Shown: positions 10,128 through 21,809, counted from the stretch's first letter. The stretch is DNA of 34,718 bases from Penium margaritaceum (GCA_023375785.1 SZWC01016258.1:19577-54294), one strand, 5' to 3'. The notes: generated by a model not told the origin, from the sequence alone. Made by a program: numbers and translations.

Positions 10128-13100
10128 ATGATTTCGCATGGTTGGATGACTGGCATGATTGTTTCGTATCTGTACTGTCTGCCTGGATTGCAACCTCCGT
10201 CTCCCTTCTCGTATCTTGTTTCGTCGCTCCCTGTAACGTCATGGCCTTGGATCGTCAACTCCGATGCCACGCATCACATGGCGTCCTGTCGCCAGGCGTT
10301 CAACGTGCTTGATCCCATTAGGAGTTTTCACAGTGTCAGAATGGGGTTTGGGCAGATCTTTCCGGTCCATTGTGTTGGCGTCGTTCGTTTTTGTGGTCTG
10401 TCCTGTAACGTCTTCGTGACCGATGTGCTGTCTGTGCCGGGTTTGGAACCGAGCCCCCTGTCTATCATGGCGTTTGACCTCATGAGCATGGACATGCATC
10501 ACTCCTGTGGCATTGGCAGTGTCTTCCTTGGCCCATCAGGTCAATTCATGTCCCGTGTTGTTTGCCGTGACAATCTTTGGCACATCACTCAACTTCCTTC
10601 ATCCGTGTCTCCTCCCTTGTTTGACATTTCAAATGTGTTTTTCACCAATGTTCTTTCCCCCCAGTACGTGCACCTCCTCCATCGTCGCCTTTGCCACGTA
10701 CACTCTGATGCTATCCATAGCATGCTCTGTACCCAACCCGCGCTTGGACTTGATCCCTCCACTTTCCAGTGGCCTTGCCGCTTCGAGTGTATCGACTGCG
10801 CTCAGGGTACGATGCACCGAGCCTCCTACCTTGCGTCCTCCTTTCAGGCCACGCACCAGCTGGAGCTCATTCACTCAGACCTCATGAGTCCTCTACTGGT
10901 CGCATCTGTTGTCGAGGGCAGCTAGTATGTGCTGACCCTCACGGATGACTACTCCCGCTATCGTTGGGTTGTTTGCCTCCACAAGAAGAGTAACGTGGCC
11001 TCCATCATCCGTACCTGGCACCTCGCGAATGAGCACGAGTCCGGTCGTACCCTCCGCCGTTTTTGGTCTCACCGCAGCGGCAAGTACATGGGGAAAACTA
11101 CACCCTATCTCACCAGTCATGAGACATCTGCCCCTAGGACACCGCAGGAGAACAGTGTCTCCGAGCGCTAGAACTGAAGAATGGCCGATGCTGTCCGCAC
11201 CATGCGTGTCGAGTCTGGTGTGTCCAAGGGCTCCTTCTTTGAGGCCATGTCCTACATGACCTGGGTGAAGAACCGCGTTCCCCATGGTCCCCTTCTCCAC
11301 CAGACCACGCAGTACACATTGTGGTGCGGTCAGCAGGCCGATCTCCAGCTCGCTCGTGTCTAGGGGTGCGTCGCCAGCGTATGGCTTGCGAAGGACCACC
11401 GGGATGGCAAGCTTGTCCCACTGGCCGTTTGTGCACCTTTGTTGGTGTTTTGCATCAGTTCAAGGTTTGGCAATTCTAGGACCCGGTCCGACATCGCGTT
11501 GTTGATCCCGCGATGCCCTATTCTTTTAAGACCTCTTCCCACGTGACCTCCCTTGCATCCGGTCTACCTCCTCTGTTCTTCCGTCGTTGTCGTCTTGTGG
11601 GGGAGATCCTTGTCGCGCCGCCACTCTAACTCCAAAGGCCCTGGTTGTCCCACCTGCATCCACACCCCCTGCATCCACACCCCCTGTAGCAGATGGCCCA
11701 AATACTCCTCCCTCACCTTCCACTTCGCCGCCGAGTTCCCCTGCCGGCGATGCCGCACGCTTGTCGGAGACGGAGTCCTCCGCTCAGTCCTCAGCCCAGC
11801 CTGACCCCTTGGCCGACCACCTTCCAACCTCCGATGCACCCATCCCCGTGGATCCGACCATGTCTACCGGTTCTTCGGCATCAGACCTAGTGCCTACCCC
11901 TGCCTTGCCACCTCGTCCTCGCCAGGCTCCCTCTCCTATCAACGGCACCTCGGCACACCAAGTCTAAGCCCGTGCTCCGGGTGGCGTTCTACAACCCCGT
12001 AAACCGCCACCGGCCCCGGTTCCTCGCACCAAGGCCCCCCGTCCAGCCTCCAGTACGTCGACACGCCTTCATCCCCTTAAATTGTTGTGACTGGTGAGCC
12101 CAACATCAAGGTCCTCGGCATGACAATCCTTGGCCTCGTTCATCAAGACATTCACCCAAGCATGGCCCTGGGCTACGTTCTCATCTCCCAGGAGCATCGC
12201 CGTGCAGTTTTCGCCAATTTGGCCTGGGCTCCTCTAGGACTGTTCGCTACTCGTGTGCTGATGGCACAGCCTTCCCCATTGGAATCCGACCCACAGAGCC
12301 TACGTGAGGCCTATCCCACTCCCGAAGCAGACCAATGGGAGGCTGTCTATCGAGAGGAGCTCGCTGCCATCAACGAGCACGCAGTGTACGAGCTCGTGGA
12401 CTTCCTCTTGGTCACAAGGCCATAGGGGCAAAATGGGTGTTTCGCCGAAAGTGGAAGCCACATGGCACCCCGGACAAGTACAAGGCCCAGCTCACTGCCA
12501 AGAGCTTCTCCCAGGTTACTGGAGTTGACTACGACCAGGTCTTTGCCCCGGTTGGCCGGTTCACCACCAGCCGGGCGCTCTTCAGCCTAGTCGTACAGCA
12601 TGGTTGGGAGCTCCACCAGATGGACGTGAGCAACGCCTTTTTTCACGATGCTCTCGATGGTGATAAGCTCTACATGATCAAACCCCTTGCTTTGAGGATG
12701 GAACCGGCCAAGTGTGGTGACTGCAAAAGGCCTTGTATGGTCTCGAGTTGTGCCCTCACTGCTTGAACATCGAGATCTGCTGTACCCTTCTGAAGGGCAG
12801 ATTTCTCCGCAGCACTATAGACCCAACACTCTTCATCACTCCTCTTGGGACTCCCTTTGGCGACGATCCTCGTCTACGTGGACGAAGTTCTCATCACATC
12901 TCCTGACCTTGCCGTTGTCGCATAGGTGAAGGAGTTGCTGAAGGCGACCTACAAGATGAAGGATCTCGGGCCAGCGCAGGTGTTTCTCGACATGGAGATT
13001 GAGCGCGATCTCGTGCACGGCATCACGTGGGTACATCATGCAGCGTACTTGCAGGCGCTCATTGGCCGCTTTGTCGATCTGCTGATCCTGAACACTGTCC

Positions 13101-13862
13101 CCAGCGCCACCACCCTGATGACCCAAGACGGGCTGGCGAAGCAGAGTGTTACTGACGTTAGCACCTTGGGTATAGCAGTGGACATCATGGCGTTCCTTCG
13201 CGTCATTGGGTCACTCATGTTTCTCCACACGACCAAACGAGCCGACATCGCCTTTGTCTTGAATGTCCTTGCCCAGTTCTCACAGGCCCTACACCAGCTG
13301 CACCTTGATGCACCTGTCCACGTGTTGCAGTATGTGGTTTCCACCTCACGTCGAGGCCTCATGTTCCGTCGGCATTCGTCCGTGTGGCTGTAGGCTATAC
13401 TGACAACGACTGGGCATGGAGCCGAGATGGAAAGAGTCGCAATGGTTGGGTCTTTCTCATTGGAGGTACGACAGTGTCATGCCGTAGTAGGAAGCAAGGG
13501 TGTATCGCACGTAGTAAAGCAGAGGCAGACTATGTGGCATTGGGCATTGGTGCATGCGAGAGAGTGTGGTTGCATCGTTTGTTTGGTGAGTTGTGTCAGT
13601 TGCGTCATCCATCACCTTGCATTGTGACAACGAGAGTGCAACCGTAATTACCGACAACTATGGTTTCCACCATGCATGCACAAAGCAAATCAATGTTGAG
13701 TATTACTACGTGTGCTCCTTGTTGCATGAGGGCAGCGTTCACATAGTGTCGGTCCAGACTGTGAAGCAATTAGCTGACTTCCTCACCAAGGCGCTGAAGC
13801 ATAACTCGTTCAAGAAGGTTGTGAGTATGGTCTGGAAGTTGTCCTCAATGCATGTGGTGTGA
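10128..13862 (+). pseudogene. pol: pol pseudogene of element B (catalytically dead)
   Basis: Domain order is protease, GAG-pre-integrase, integrase, linker, reverse transcriptase, RNase H. The protease DSG is replaced by Asn-Ser-Asp (10257-10265). The pre-integrase motif HRRLCHVHSD and CIDCAQGTMHR is intact (10680-10820). Integrase keeps TDDYSR (10943) but the second catalytic Asp is His (11070) and the ERWN motif is broken by TAG 11169 and TGA 11175. Reverse transcriptase has YVDE (12875-12886) instead of YVDD. RNase H (13384-13860) ends at TGA 13862. Other lesions are TAG 10923, TAG 11361, a frameshift near 12400 and a disrupted segment 12700-12920. The linker 11600-11960 is Pro/Ser/Thr-rich. 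Loss of three catalytic centres besides stops marks this as the oldest element here. Confidence 0.88.
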
Positions 13863-14005
13863 CTCTGCCCCTGCATGGGTTCTCATCGCTCATCCTCATT
13901 GCACATGTAATCCATCTCCTCTCTTTACTGCACTGAGTGTTGGGTCGGTGAGCATGAGGGAGCATTACTTCTACACCCTCATGTACAATGACGCCTTTGG
14001 ATCAT

Positions 14006-14012
14006 GGAGGAG
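14006..14012 (+). other. Polypurine tract of element B
   Basis: GGAGGAG directly precedes the TG of the 3' LTR, in the context TTTGGATCATGGAGGAG, shared with A and E. Confidence 0.65.
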
Positions 14013-14293
14013 TGTTGTTTTTTGATCTGTGCATTTCCTCACTGAATCATACTGTGACCTCTCAGCTTGTGTACATGCTCGTGGAGACGAGTGAGTGTAT
14101 GGACGTTGATGCCGACTAGACACTATTCGTTGGAGTGGACGTGTTGCCATCGAGCGGAGCGTGTGGTTCTCCTCCTCCTCGTGCTTTTGATACTGTACCC
14201 TTGCACGGCCAGCTCCATCGGTAGCTACCCTTGGCTGTCACGTCATCAGTAGTCGTAGTTGGCTCTCACAAGCAATGTACCTGCACCTGAGTT
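14013..14293 (+). repeat. 3' LTR of element B, left part
   Basis: It begins TGTTGTTTTTTGATCTGTGC and matches the first part of B's 5' LTR, including GGTTCTCCTCCTCCTCGTGC and CAGCTCCATCGGTAGCTACC. The match ends abruptly at GAGTT (14289-14293), where element D begins. Confidence 0.85.
14289..14293 (+). other. Target-site duplication of element D, left copy
   Basis: GAGTT lies immediately before D's 5' LTR and is repeated exactly at 22673-22677. In the uninterrupted 5' LTR of B this site occurs once, within CTGAGTTTGGG (near 6811). Confidence 0.88.
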
Positions 14294-15145
14294 TGTTCGC
14301 TTTGCACTTCTCTCATTGTACTCTGTTGTGTCCTCTCGGCTTGTGTACATCGGCGTGCAGATCACTGATGGCAAGACTCGACATTGCTCAAGTGTTGTCC
14401 GGTGGAGCCGACACACGCTGAGGTCCACTCACAGTTTGCTGGAGCCTCCTCCCTCCGGCGACGCGCTCAGCTCCATCGGTAGGCCTCCTCAGCGGTCGGG
14501 CCGCCGGTGGTCACGGCCACTGCTAATGCTATCTACATGCACCCAGCGCTGTTTTTGGCTGTGTCATTGCGTCTGCGGCATCATGCTCTGCCTAGGGTCC
14601 ATGTCTCTTGCTGTGTGGCACTTTTTGGCATCATTGACTGTCGTAGGCACTGCCTGGGTTCGGGCAGTCATAACTCTTTGCTGCTATTCTTCTAGCTGAT
14701 TCTGACCGCACGACTGCGTTCGCAGCGTTGGTGTTATGGTATGGTCCAGTTTTCAGGCAAAACAAACGACACCTGGGTTTTGGGTTGACGGGCGTCTGAC
14801 AGGGCTCACCGAGAAAACCCTGCGTGCCAGAAAATAGGTCCAGGACTATTTTCTGATTGGCTGGTTAGCTGAGTAACAAGTTATACACTAGTGGGGGGGA
14901 GCTGGAACTTGGAGGGGTCTCCCATTGTTGCTCAATCTTGATTCCTAATCAGTTACTGTCAGTTTCTAGCTGCATTCTGGCGCTAACACTGGCGCGCGCA
15001 CTTCTGAGTAACAAACCTAGAGCTTCGAGACTTAGTCTCTAGAGCAGCAGACTGAGGGGGCAGTAGACTTAAACAACGAGCGTGGAAGCCCACACGCTGC
15101 ATCAACAACGCTGCTGCCCCAACCTACTGCCTAGTATTTCTATTT
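14294..15145 (+). repeat. 5' LTR of element D
   Basis: An 852-bp LTR opening TGTTCGCTTTGCACTTC and ending TTTCTATTT against the primer-binding site. It pairs with 21817-22672. It contains the U3 block shared by all LTRs here (14328-14363) and an ATTGGCT (inverted CCAAT) near 14853. The end is TTT, not CA. Confidence 0.9.
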
Positions 15146-15158
15146 TGGTATCAGAGCC
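15146..15158 (+). other. Primer-binding site of element D
   Basis: TGGTATCAGAGCC, complementary to the 3' end of initiator Met-tRNA, abuts the 5' LTR. Confidence 0.9.
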
Positions 15159-15243
15159 AGAGCGTAGGAGCAGCAGTAGAAGACTGACGTATAGGTGCCA
15201 GACAACGCTGGCAGGCCTCCATACGCGCCAGTGCAGGAGTAAT

Positions 15244-15350
15244 GCTACAGGATTTTTTCCGGCAGCATTGACCCGCCTGGTGGCGGCGTCAGACTTTTTC
15301 CCACGGCCATTGGGCCAGGGGAAATGCTGCCAGATTTTTTTTCCGGCAGC
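15244..15350 (+). repeat. Duplicated leader hairpin of element D
   Basis: Two copies 82 bp apart. The second (15326-15350) has arms GCTGCCAGA and TCCGGCAGC around a T-rich loop, a 9-bp stem with one mismatch. The first (15244-15266) has arms GCTACAGGA and TCCGGCAGC with two mismatches. Both are followed by a CTGACC-like box. Element B has the same arrangement. Confidence 0.55.
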
Positions 15351-15970
15351 ACTGACCCCCACGCTTGACGCGAGGAGGTGAGCGGCAGGCCACGTCAGGT
15401 ACTTACTGGCAACGACGCACACGGCGACGTCATGCAGGTGTGACTGACAGCAGCAGCCAGCAGCTGCAGCAGCTTCCAGTGGCAGCAAGTAGTGGCAGCA
15501 GCAGCCAGCAGCAGCTGCACACAGCAGCAGCTGACAACACCAGCAGCTCGTAGCAGCTCGCAGCACTAGCAGCCCACAGAAGCAGAAGCAGCATCAAGCA
15601 GCAGCCGGAAACAGCAGCAGCTCACAGCAGCTCGCAATAGTAGTACGAGCAGCAACAACGGCTGCAGCGGCAGCCAGCAGCAGCTTCAGCTGCAACTGCC
15701 CACACCCCGCTGCTTGCTGCGAGCAACGAGTTGCTGGCAAAGAGCTCGCTGCTCACAAGGAGCAACGAGCTCGCAACCTGCGGTCCGTCGCTCACAGCAA
15801 GTAGCAAGCTCACAACAACAAGCAAGGAGGAAAGAGAGAAAAAAACAAGATCCCCACCCCGCCAGCAGTCGTAGCAGCAGTAGTAGCAACAACAGCAGCA
15901 AAAGGAACAACAGCATTAGTAGCAGCAGCAACAGCGGCTGCAGCCGCGTAGCAGCGGCTATATCAACCAA

Positions 15971-16118
15971 TGCTGATGTCAACGGCCATCCGCTGATGTC
16001 ACTACTGACGTCACTGCTGACATCATCAATAACAAAAAACAAAGCAGTAGCCCTGTACACCCCGCAGTAGCCTCTGCTAACGTCAGCCATCCTCAAATGA
16101 CGTCACTGCTGAGATCAA
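15971..16118 (+). promoter_or_regulatory. TGACGTCA-like palindrome cluster in D leader
   Basis: About seven copies of GCTGAYGTCA or TGACGTCA variants in 150 bp just upstream of gag (two clusters, 15971-16027 and 16080-16115). Leaders of A and E carry similar sites. The core is the CRE/bZIP palindrome. Binding is not demonstrated. Confidence 0.35.
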
Positions 16119-16181
16119 TAGCACACAAAAGAGAAAAAAAACACAAGAAAAGGAGGGGGAAGAGAGACACCATAAGACACT

Positions 16182-17822
16182 ATGACTAACAGCCCCTCTG
16201 AGGAGGGGTCCTCCTCTGTTGGGGGGACCCCCAGCCCCCCTTTCCTGGAGCAGCTACAGCAGCTACAACAGCAACAGCAGCAGCAGCGTCGGCAAGAGCA
16301 ACAGGAGCAGCAGCACCAGCAACAACAACAACAGTAGTAGCAGCAGTAGCAGCAGTAGCAGTAGCCCTCTAGCGTTGTTGGCAGCAACCCTGACCCCCTG
16401 GCTGCTATTTAGCAACAGCTCGCCGCCTTGACGTAGTAGCTTGTAGCGCTGCAGCCATTGGCCTCCCAGACTTCCACTAGTGCGCCGCCACCATTCATTC
16501 CTCCAGGGCACGTCAGTCCCGCTGTGTCTGCTTCCACGCATTACCTGGCGCAGCAGCAGACTCAACGACAGCGGCAGACGGTGACCTCCGTCCTTGGCCC
16601 CACTATGGGTGCCAGCCGTAGGCAGAAGGACTTTGAGACGCCGTCCCCGCCGCTTCAGGCCGTCGACCAGTTCCGAAGCCGGGAGCTCAGCTTCCGGATC
16701 TGGGCGCAGGATGAGGGCCTGTGGGCATACTACACCCTCCTGTATGACCCCACCCAGGCTGACCAGTTGCATGATGCTGGTCACGTTGTCCATGCCCTCG
16801 TCTCATTCACCCCTCCGACTTACCGCCTGGCCCTAGAGCCTTTTCTCGGTGACTTCACCACCGGCGCCACCCCAGATCCTGCAACCGCGTGGCATGTCCT
16901 TACTCGTCCCCATTGCCTACCCAGCGAAGCTGAGACCAGCCGTCTCCTACAGGAGTTCAACTCCCTCCACAATGGGGAGACCGAGACAGTCACCGCCTAC
17001 TGGCAGCGGGGGGAGGACATCCTCCGTCGCCTCGGCAAATCTGCCCCACCCCCTTTGGTCGCGCTCCTCACCATCAAGCGCAGAGCCACCGCCGCATACG
17101 CAGACGTCTCTGTGCACTACTCCCAGGACGTCCTCACCACCATGGCGGGCGAGGTCACCCTCATCCCTTGGGTATACAAGCTTTTCCTCCGGATTGAGGA
17201 AGCTCGTCTGGAGTCCCAACCCCAACGCACAGAGGCTGTTACCTCCCCTGACGTTGTCTCCGTGGCCGTCGCTTTCCCCGCCGCAGCTACCTTGTCGTCG
17301 TCGGGGAAGAAGAAGCATCGGAACAAGAAGGGCAAGGGTCAGCAGCAGCAGCAGCAGCAGCCGTCAACCGAGTCCAGCGGTGGTGGCTCGGTCTGCAACA
17401 ATTGTGGCCAGCTCGGGCACGGGTGGTACACGTGCCCTCTACGGACGGGCGAAGCGCGCATCATCGCCACCATGCGTCGCTAGGGGGAGCGCCGTCTTGC
17501 CTCTGTCACCGTAGTTGTTGCCGACCTTGATGCCTCGGCCTTATGCAGCGGCTCCACCACCCTGACAGCTCCGCCACTCAAGCCGACGCCACAGCCGTAG
17601 CAGCACCATCCATAGCCGTCGGTGCCTCCGTTTCCTTCACCGAGACGTTCTCCCGCCTACCCGGGCTCCAATATTGTCACTCTGCACTCGGTCTACACTT
17701 CCGGGCAGTCCTCCCGTGAGCGTGAGCTGGAGCAGTTCATCGCGCTCTAGCTCGGCCTGCCTTGCCCTCCCCACTAGGGAAGTGCGAGTTGCGTCACCTC
17801 CTGCTCTCCTGCCCAGCCCTGC
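16182..17822 (+). pseudogene. gag: gag of element D with in-frame TAGs only
   Basis: ATG 16182 (MTNSPSEEGSSS) opens a frame that continues unbroken except for TAG codons into pol. The N-terminus is poly-Gln built from CAG, CAA and five TAGs (16335, 16338, 16347, 16356, 16362), then a heptad-like LAAL/LVAL segment with TAGs at 16410, 16434 and 16437. The capsid part (16600-17230) shares RRQKDFETPSPPL, IWAQDEGLWAYY and AYWQRGEDILRRL with B. A basic KKKHRNKKGKG stretch is followed by a second poly-Gln (17341) and an intact zinc knuckle CNNCGQLGHGWYTC (about 17394-17435). TAG 17481 aligns with a CAG in element B (context LRHQREHRLA). Four more TAGs follow (17598, 17613, 17748, 17775). Classed as a pseudogene under the standard code. 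Confidence 0.82.
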
Positions 17823-20800
17823 ATGACTGAGACTGAGCCGTGGTCGTGTCCTGTTTCCTTGTCTGTATCGTTGTCTTCCGTGGTCTCCTCTACCCCTTTC
17901 CATGACAACGTTGCATGGCTTGATGATTGGCAGTCTCGGTTCGCGCCCCCCTCCACCTCGTCCGCGTCTCTTGCTTGCTACCATGTGTCCGTTAACGACC
18001 TTGCGACCCCGGTCCAGGACCCTGCTGAGACTTGGATCATCGACTCCGGGGCCACGCATCACATGACGGTCTCCTGTGAGGCCTTTAGTCTGCTTGGTCC
18101 TGTTGGCGATGTCTCCGGTGTCCGAACGAGCTCCAGACAGGTGTTGCCTGTCCGCGGTGTCGGCGTCGTTCGTTTCAGGGATCCTACCAGTGATGTTTTT
18201 CTGACCAATGTCCGATTCGTCCTAGGTCTTGAGCTCAACCTCATGTCCATCATTGCCCTTGACCGAATAAGCATGGACGTTGTGCACTCGCATGGTGTTG
18301 GCACTGTGTCATTGCGTCCGTCTGGTCTTGTCGTACTGCACGCCACCGCCCGTGGCAACCTGTTGCATGTACCTCATTTGTCCTCCTCTCCTTCGGTCCC
18401 CTCTCTGTCGGCCAACACAGGCCATGTGTTTGTCACCAGCACAGTCTCTCCTCAGCATACCCACCTTTTGCACCGCCGCCTTTGCCATGTCCACTCCGTT
18501 GCCGTCGATAGGATGCTACGCTCTCAGCCGGCCAAGGGCCTTGACCCGGAGACTTTCCCTCTCCCGTGCCCCACAAAGTGCATTGATTCTACTCAGGGCA
18601 AGATGCACCGGTCCACATACCCTTTGTCTTCCTCCCGTGCATCCGCTCCTCTCGACCTGGACCATTCTAATGTCATGGGCCCTCTCCCCACCAAGTCCAT
18701 CGGAGAGCATGGCCGTTATGTCCTCAATCTTACTGACGACTATTCTTGCTACTGCTGGGTCTTCTGCCTTCGGCAGAAGAGCGATGTTGCCCGCGCCATC
18801 CAGAACTTGCTTGTCTTTACGGAACGTGAGTGTGGTCACTCCCTTCGCCGCTTTTGCTCCGATCGCTATGGTGAGTGCATGGGTGAGACCACTACCTTTC
18901 TCACCTCCCACGGTTTCCACACGAAAACGTCTGCGCCCTACACGCTTGCCCCGAACGGTGTCACCGAACGGTGGAACCGTATGATGGCCGAAGTTGTCCG
19001 TACCATGCCGGTCGAGTCTGGTCTCACCGATGGCTTCTACTTTGAAGCCATGGCCTACATGACATGGGTCCGTAACTGGATTCCCCTCGGTCCCCTTCCC
19101 CGCCAGTCCACGTCGTACCAGCATTAGTGCGGCCAGCGCGTTGACCTCCGCCCACCTCGCGTCTGGGGTTGTGTGGCCATTGTGTGGGTGCCCGCCCCGC
19201 AGCAAGGCGGCAAGCTCGCCCCTCGCGGATTTCCCTGCACCTTCCTTGGTATCTCTCCTCAGTCCAAGGCCTGGCACTTCTGGGATCCATCCCGGCACTG
19301 CATCGTCGAGTCCCGCGATGTCCTCTTCTTCGAGGACATTTTTCCCCGCCACCTCATTCGCTCCGGCTCGTCCGTGTCTATCCCATCGCGTGGGGGAGTG
19401 GTGAGTCCGTCCTCTATCGTGCCCCTTCCGGGTGACACATCCCTCAGCCCCTCCCAGCCAGTATCCCCAATCGCGTCCACTGGCCCCTCCGGACCAGCAG
19501 CCCTAGTCGCGCCTACTGGACCCTCCGGGCTGGCAGCCCCAGTCGCGTCCACTGGCCCCTCCGAGCCGGCAGCCCCAGTCGCGTCCACTGGCCCCTTGGG
19601 GCCAACAGCCCCAGTCGCATCCACTGGCACCTCCGTACCGACAGCCCCAGTCGCTTCCACTAGCCCCTCCGGGCCAGCAGCCCCAGTCACGTCCACTGGC
19701 CCCTCCGGGCCAACAGCCCCAGTCGCGTCCACTGGCCCCTCCGGGCCAGCAGCCCCAGTCGCGTCCGCTCGCCCCTCCGGGCCAGCAGCTCCGTCCGCCT
19801 CCGTTGGCCCGTCGGACTCAGTGCCATCTCTCGCCCTCCCATGCTACACACGTGGCCCTGGCGGCAGCCTCTGGCCCATGCCGTCGGTGAGCGCGCAGAA
19901 CGTCGCACCACACTCTGTGGCGCCTCGACCCCCTGTGGCTCCACTCCCATGGTCATGAGTGGGGATCCTGGCACCAAGGCCCTCGGCCTGACCACTTTGG
20001 CCATCATTGCAGACCTTCACACGAGCTCTGCACTGGGCTACTCCATGCTTCATCACGAGCATCGGCACGCTCTCGTGGCTACACTCGCGTATATTCCACC
20101 TAGAGCTGGAGATGCACACGCTCTCTCAGTCCCCTCCACAGCATGCCCGGAGGACCCAGTCACTCTACGTGAGGCACGAGCCTCTCCTGAGGCTACACAC
20201 TGGGACGCTGCTTGCACCGATGAGCTCGCTGCCATCCGACAGCACCACATGTACAACCTCGTCGACCTTCCGCCAAGTCGGAAGGCCATCGGCACCAAGT
20301 GGGTCTTTTGGCGAAAGTGGAAGCTCGACGGGTCCTTGGACGAGTACAAGGCCCGCCTCACAGCCAAAGGGTTTGCCCAGATCCGTGGGGTCGATTACGA
20401 CCAGATCTTTGCCCCAGTTGGCCGGTTCTCCACTAGCCAGGTGCTCTTTAGCCTGGGCGCCCAGCATGGGTGGGAGCTGTATCAGATGGACGTGAGTAAT
20501 GATTTTCTCCATGGCTCACTGGAGGGTGAGGAGCTCTACATGGTACGGTCCCCAGGCTTTGACGATGGCACTGGGAGAGTCTGGCGGCTGCAAAAGGCCC
20601 TTTATGGCCTGAAGCAGTCGCCTCAGTGCTGGAACCAGGAGATCAGCAACACCCTCCTTCGCGGGGGCCTCTAGCGCAGCACCGCTGATCCCTCACTGTT
20701 CATCAGTCCGCGAGGTTAGATTTTTGCTGTTGTTTCGGTTTTTGTTGACGATCTCCTCATCGCGTTGCCAGATGCGGCTGCCATCTAGCGTGTCAAGGAC

Positions 20801-21709
20801 TTGCTGCACGCCGCCTACCAAATGAAGGATCTCGGATCTGCCTGGGTCTTCCTGGGCATGGAGCTCGAGCATGATCGCTCCCAGGGCGTCCTGCACATCC
20901 ACCAGGCTGCCAATGTGCAGGCTCTGTCCACCCGCTTTGCGGAGGACCTGCTACTCGTGCTGAGCGCATCTTCATCCATGTCACCTTATGGCCAAGTGTG
21001 GCTGAAGAGTCTTGACCCAGTTGTTGTGGGGGAGCTGGTTGACGTGACCACGTATCTGCGAGTCATCTAGTCACTAATGTTCCTCGCGACGACGACGCGC
21101 CCAAAAATCGCGTTCGCCGTCAACATCCTGGCCCAATTGTCTCAGGAGCCGTGTCACCTCCACTTCGAGGCCGCAATCCGAGTATTGCGTTATGTCTTCT
21201 TGACTCCACGGCGAGGTCTCATGTTTCCCCACCAGCCATCTGTTTTCACGGTAGGCTACACTAACAGTGACTGGGCCGGCATTCCGGACGGTAAAAGTTG
21301 CATAGGTTGGATCTTTCTTATTTGCGGCACAGCTGTGTCCTGGCATAGTGGCAAGCAGGGGTGCATTGCACATAGCACTGCTGAGGCTGAGTACGTGGCC
21401 CTTGGCTCAGGCGCGTGTGAGAGTGTGTGGTTGCGTCGTCTGTTATCCGAGTTGCGTCAGTTTGTTGCATCCATCAGGTTACATTGTGACAATGAGAGTG
21501 CCATGGCCATCGCCGACAATGACGTCGTGCATCACACAAGCACAAAGCACATCAACATTCAGTATCACTATGTGCGTTTGTTGTTGCATGTCGGCAGCAT
21601 CAGCATCATGTGGGTTGAGACGGCACGGCAGCTGGCTAACTTCTTGACCAAGGCACTTAAGCGCGACTCGTTCAAGAATGTCGTGAGCTCAGTTGGCATG
21701 CGTCCCTGA
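17823..21709 (+). pseudogene. pol: pol of element D (PR-IN-RT-RNase H, one frameshift)
   Basis: Same frame as gag to about 19950. The protease motif WIIDSGATHHM has its DSG at 18042-18050. Pre-integrase HRRLCHVHSV is near 18472-18500, where one zinc-ligand Cys is Ser (CIDSTQGKMHR). The integrase core has TDDYS (18735), SDRYG (18861) and GVTERWN (18966), all three acidic residues present. TAG 19125 replaces a conserved Trp. The linker holds nine 12-residue repeats (19473-19796). The frame shifts between 19841 and 19956, after which RT continues: KWVFWRKWK, YGLKQSPQCWN, FVDDLLIA (20741-20752). TAGs occur at 20672, 20717, 20786 and 21068. RNase H (21240-21660) with GKQGCIAHSTAEAEYVAL ends at TGA 21707-21709. 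All visible catalytic residues are retained, making it the least damaged pol here. Confidence 0.9.
19473..19796 (+). repeat. 36-bp coding minisatellite in D pol linker
   Basis: Nine in-register 36-bp units, plus a partial tenth, encode 12-residue repeats of consensus ASTGPSGPAAPV between integrase and reverse transcriptase. Units start at 19473, 19509, 19545 and so on every 36 bases. Variation between units is mainly at single bases, for example GPSGP/GPSEP/GPLGP. Confidence 0.92.
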
Positions 21710-21809
21710 ATGACTCTCCTTGTCCCTGCCTGCGTCTCTGCGTGACCTGGAGGAGTCTGACCGTTGACTGTGTCTCAGCACGCATATGTACACTATGCCT
21801 GTGATTCAT

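Larger units (their letters stand above)
15159..16181 (+). other. Leader of element D (non-coding)
   Basis: About 1.0 kb containing the hairpin pair (15244-15350), long CAG/AGC-rich runs (15440-15700, 15865-15960), a segment repeating the words GCAACGAGC and AGCTCGC (15710-15800), and a cluster of TGACGTCA-like sites (15971-16118). Overlapping Ser/Gln and Leu frames are products of the triplet repeat. No gene is supported. Confidence 0.6.

Noticed and set aside
15686..16096. Leu/Cys-rich minus-strand frames in the D leader
   Set aside because: Products of CAG/GCA repeats and antisense to a retrotransposon leader; no recognisable domain.
18516..19352. 278-codon minus-strand open frame
   Set aside because: It is antisense to the well-supported integrase domain of element D; length is explained by GC-rich codon composition of the sense strand.
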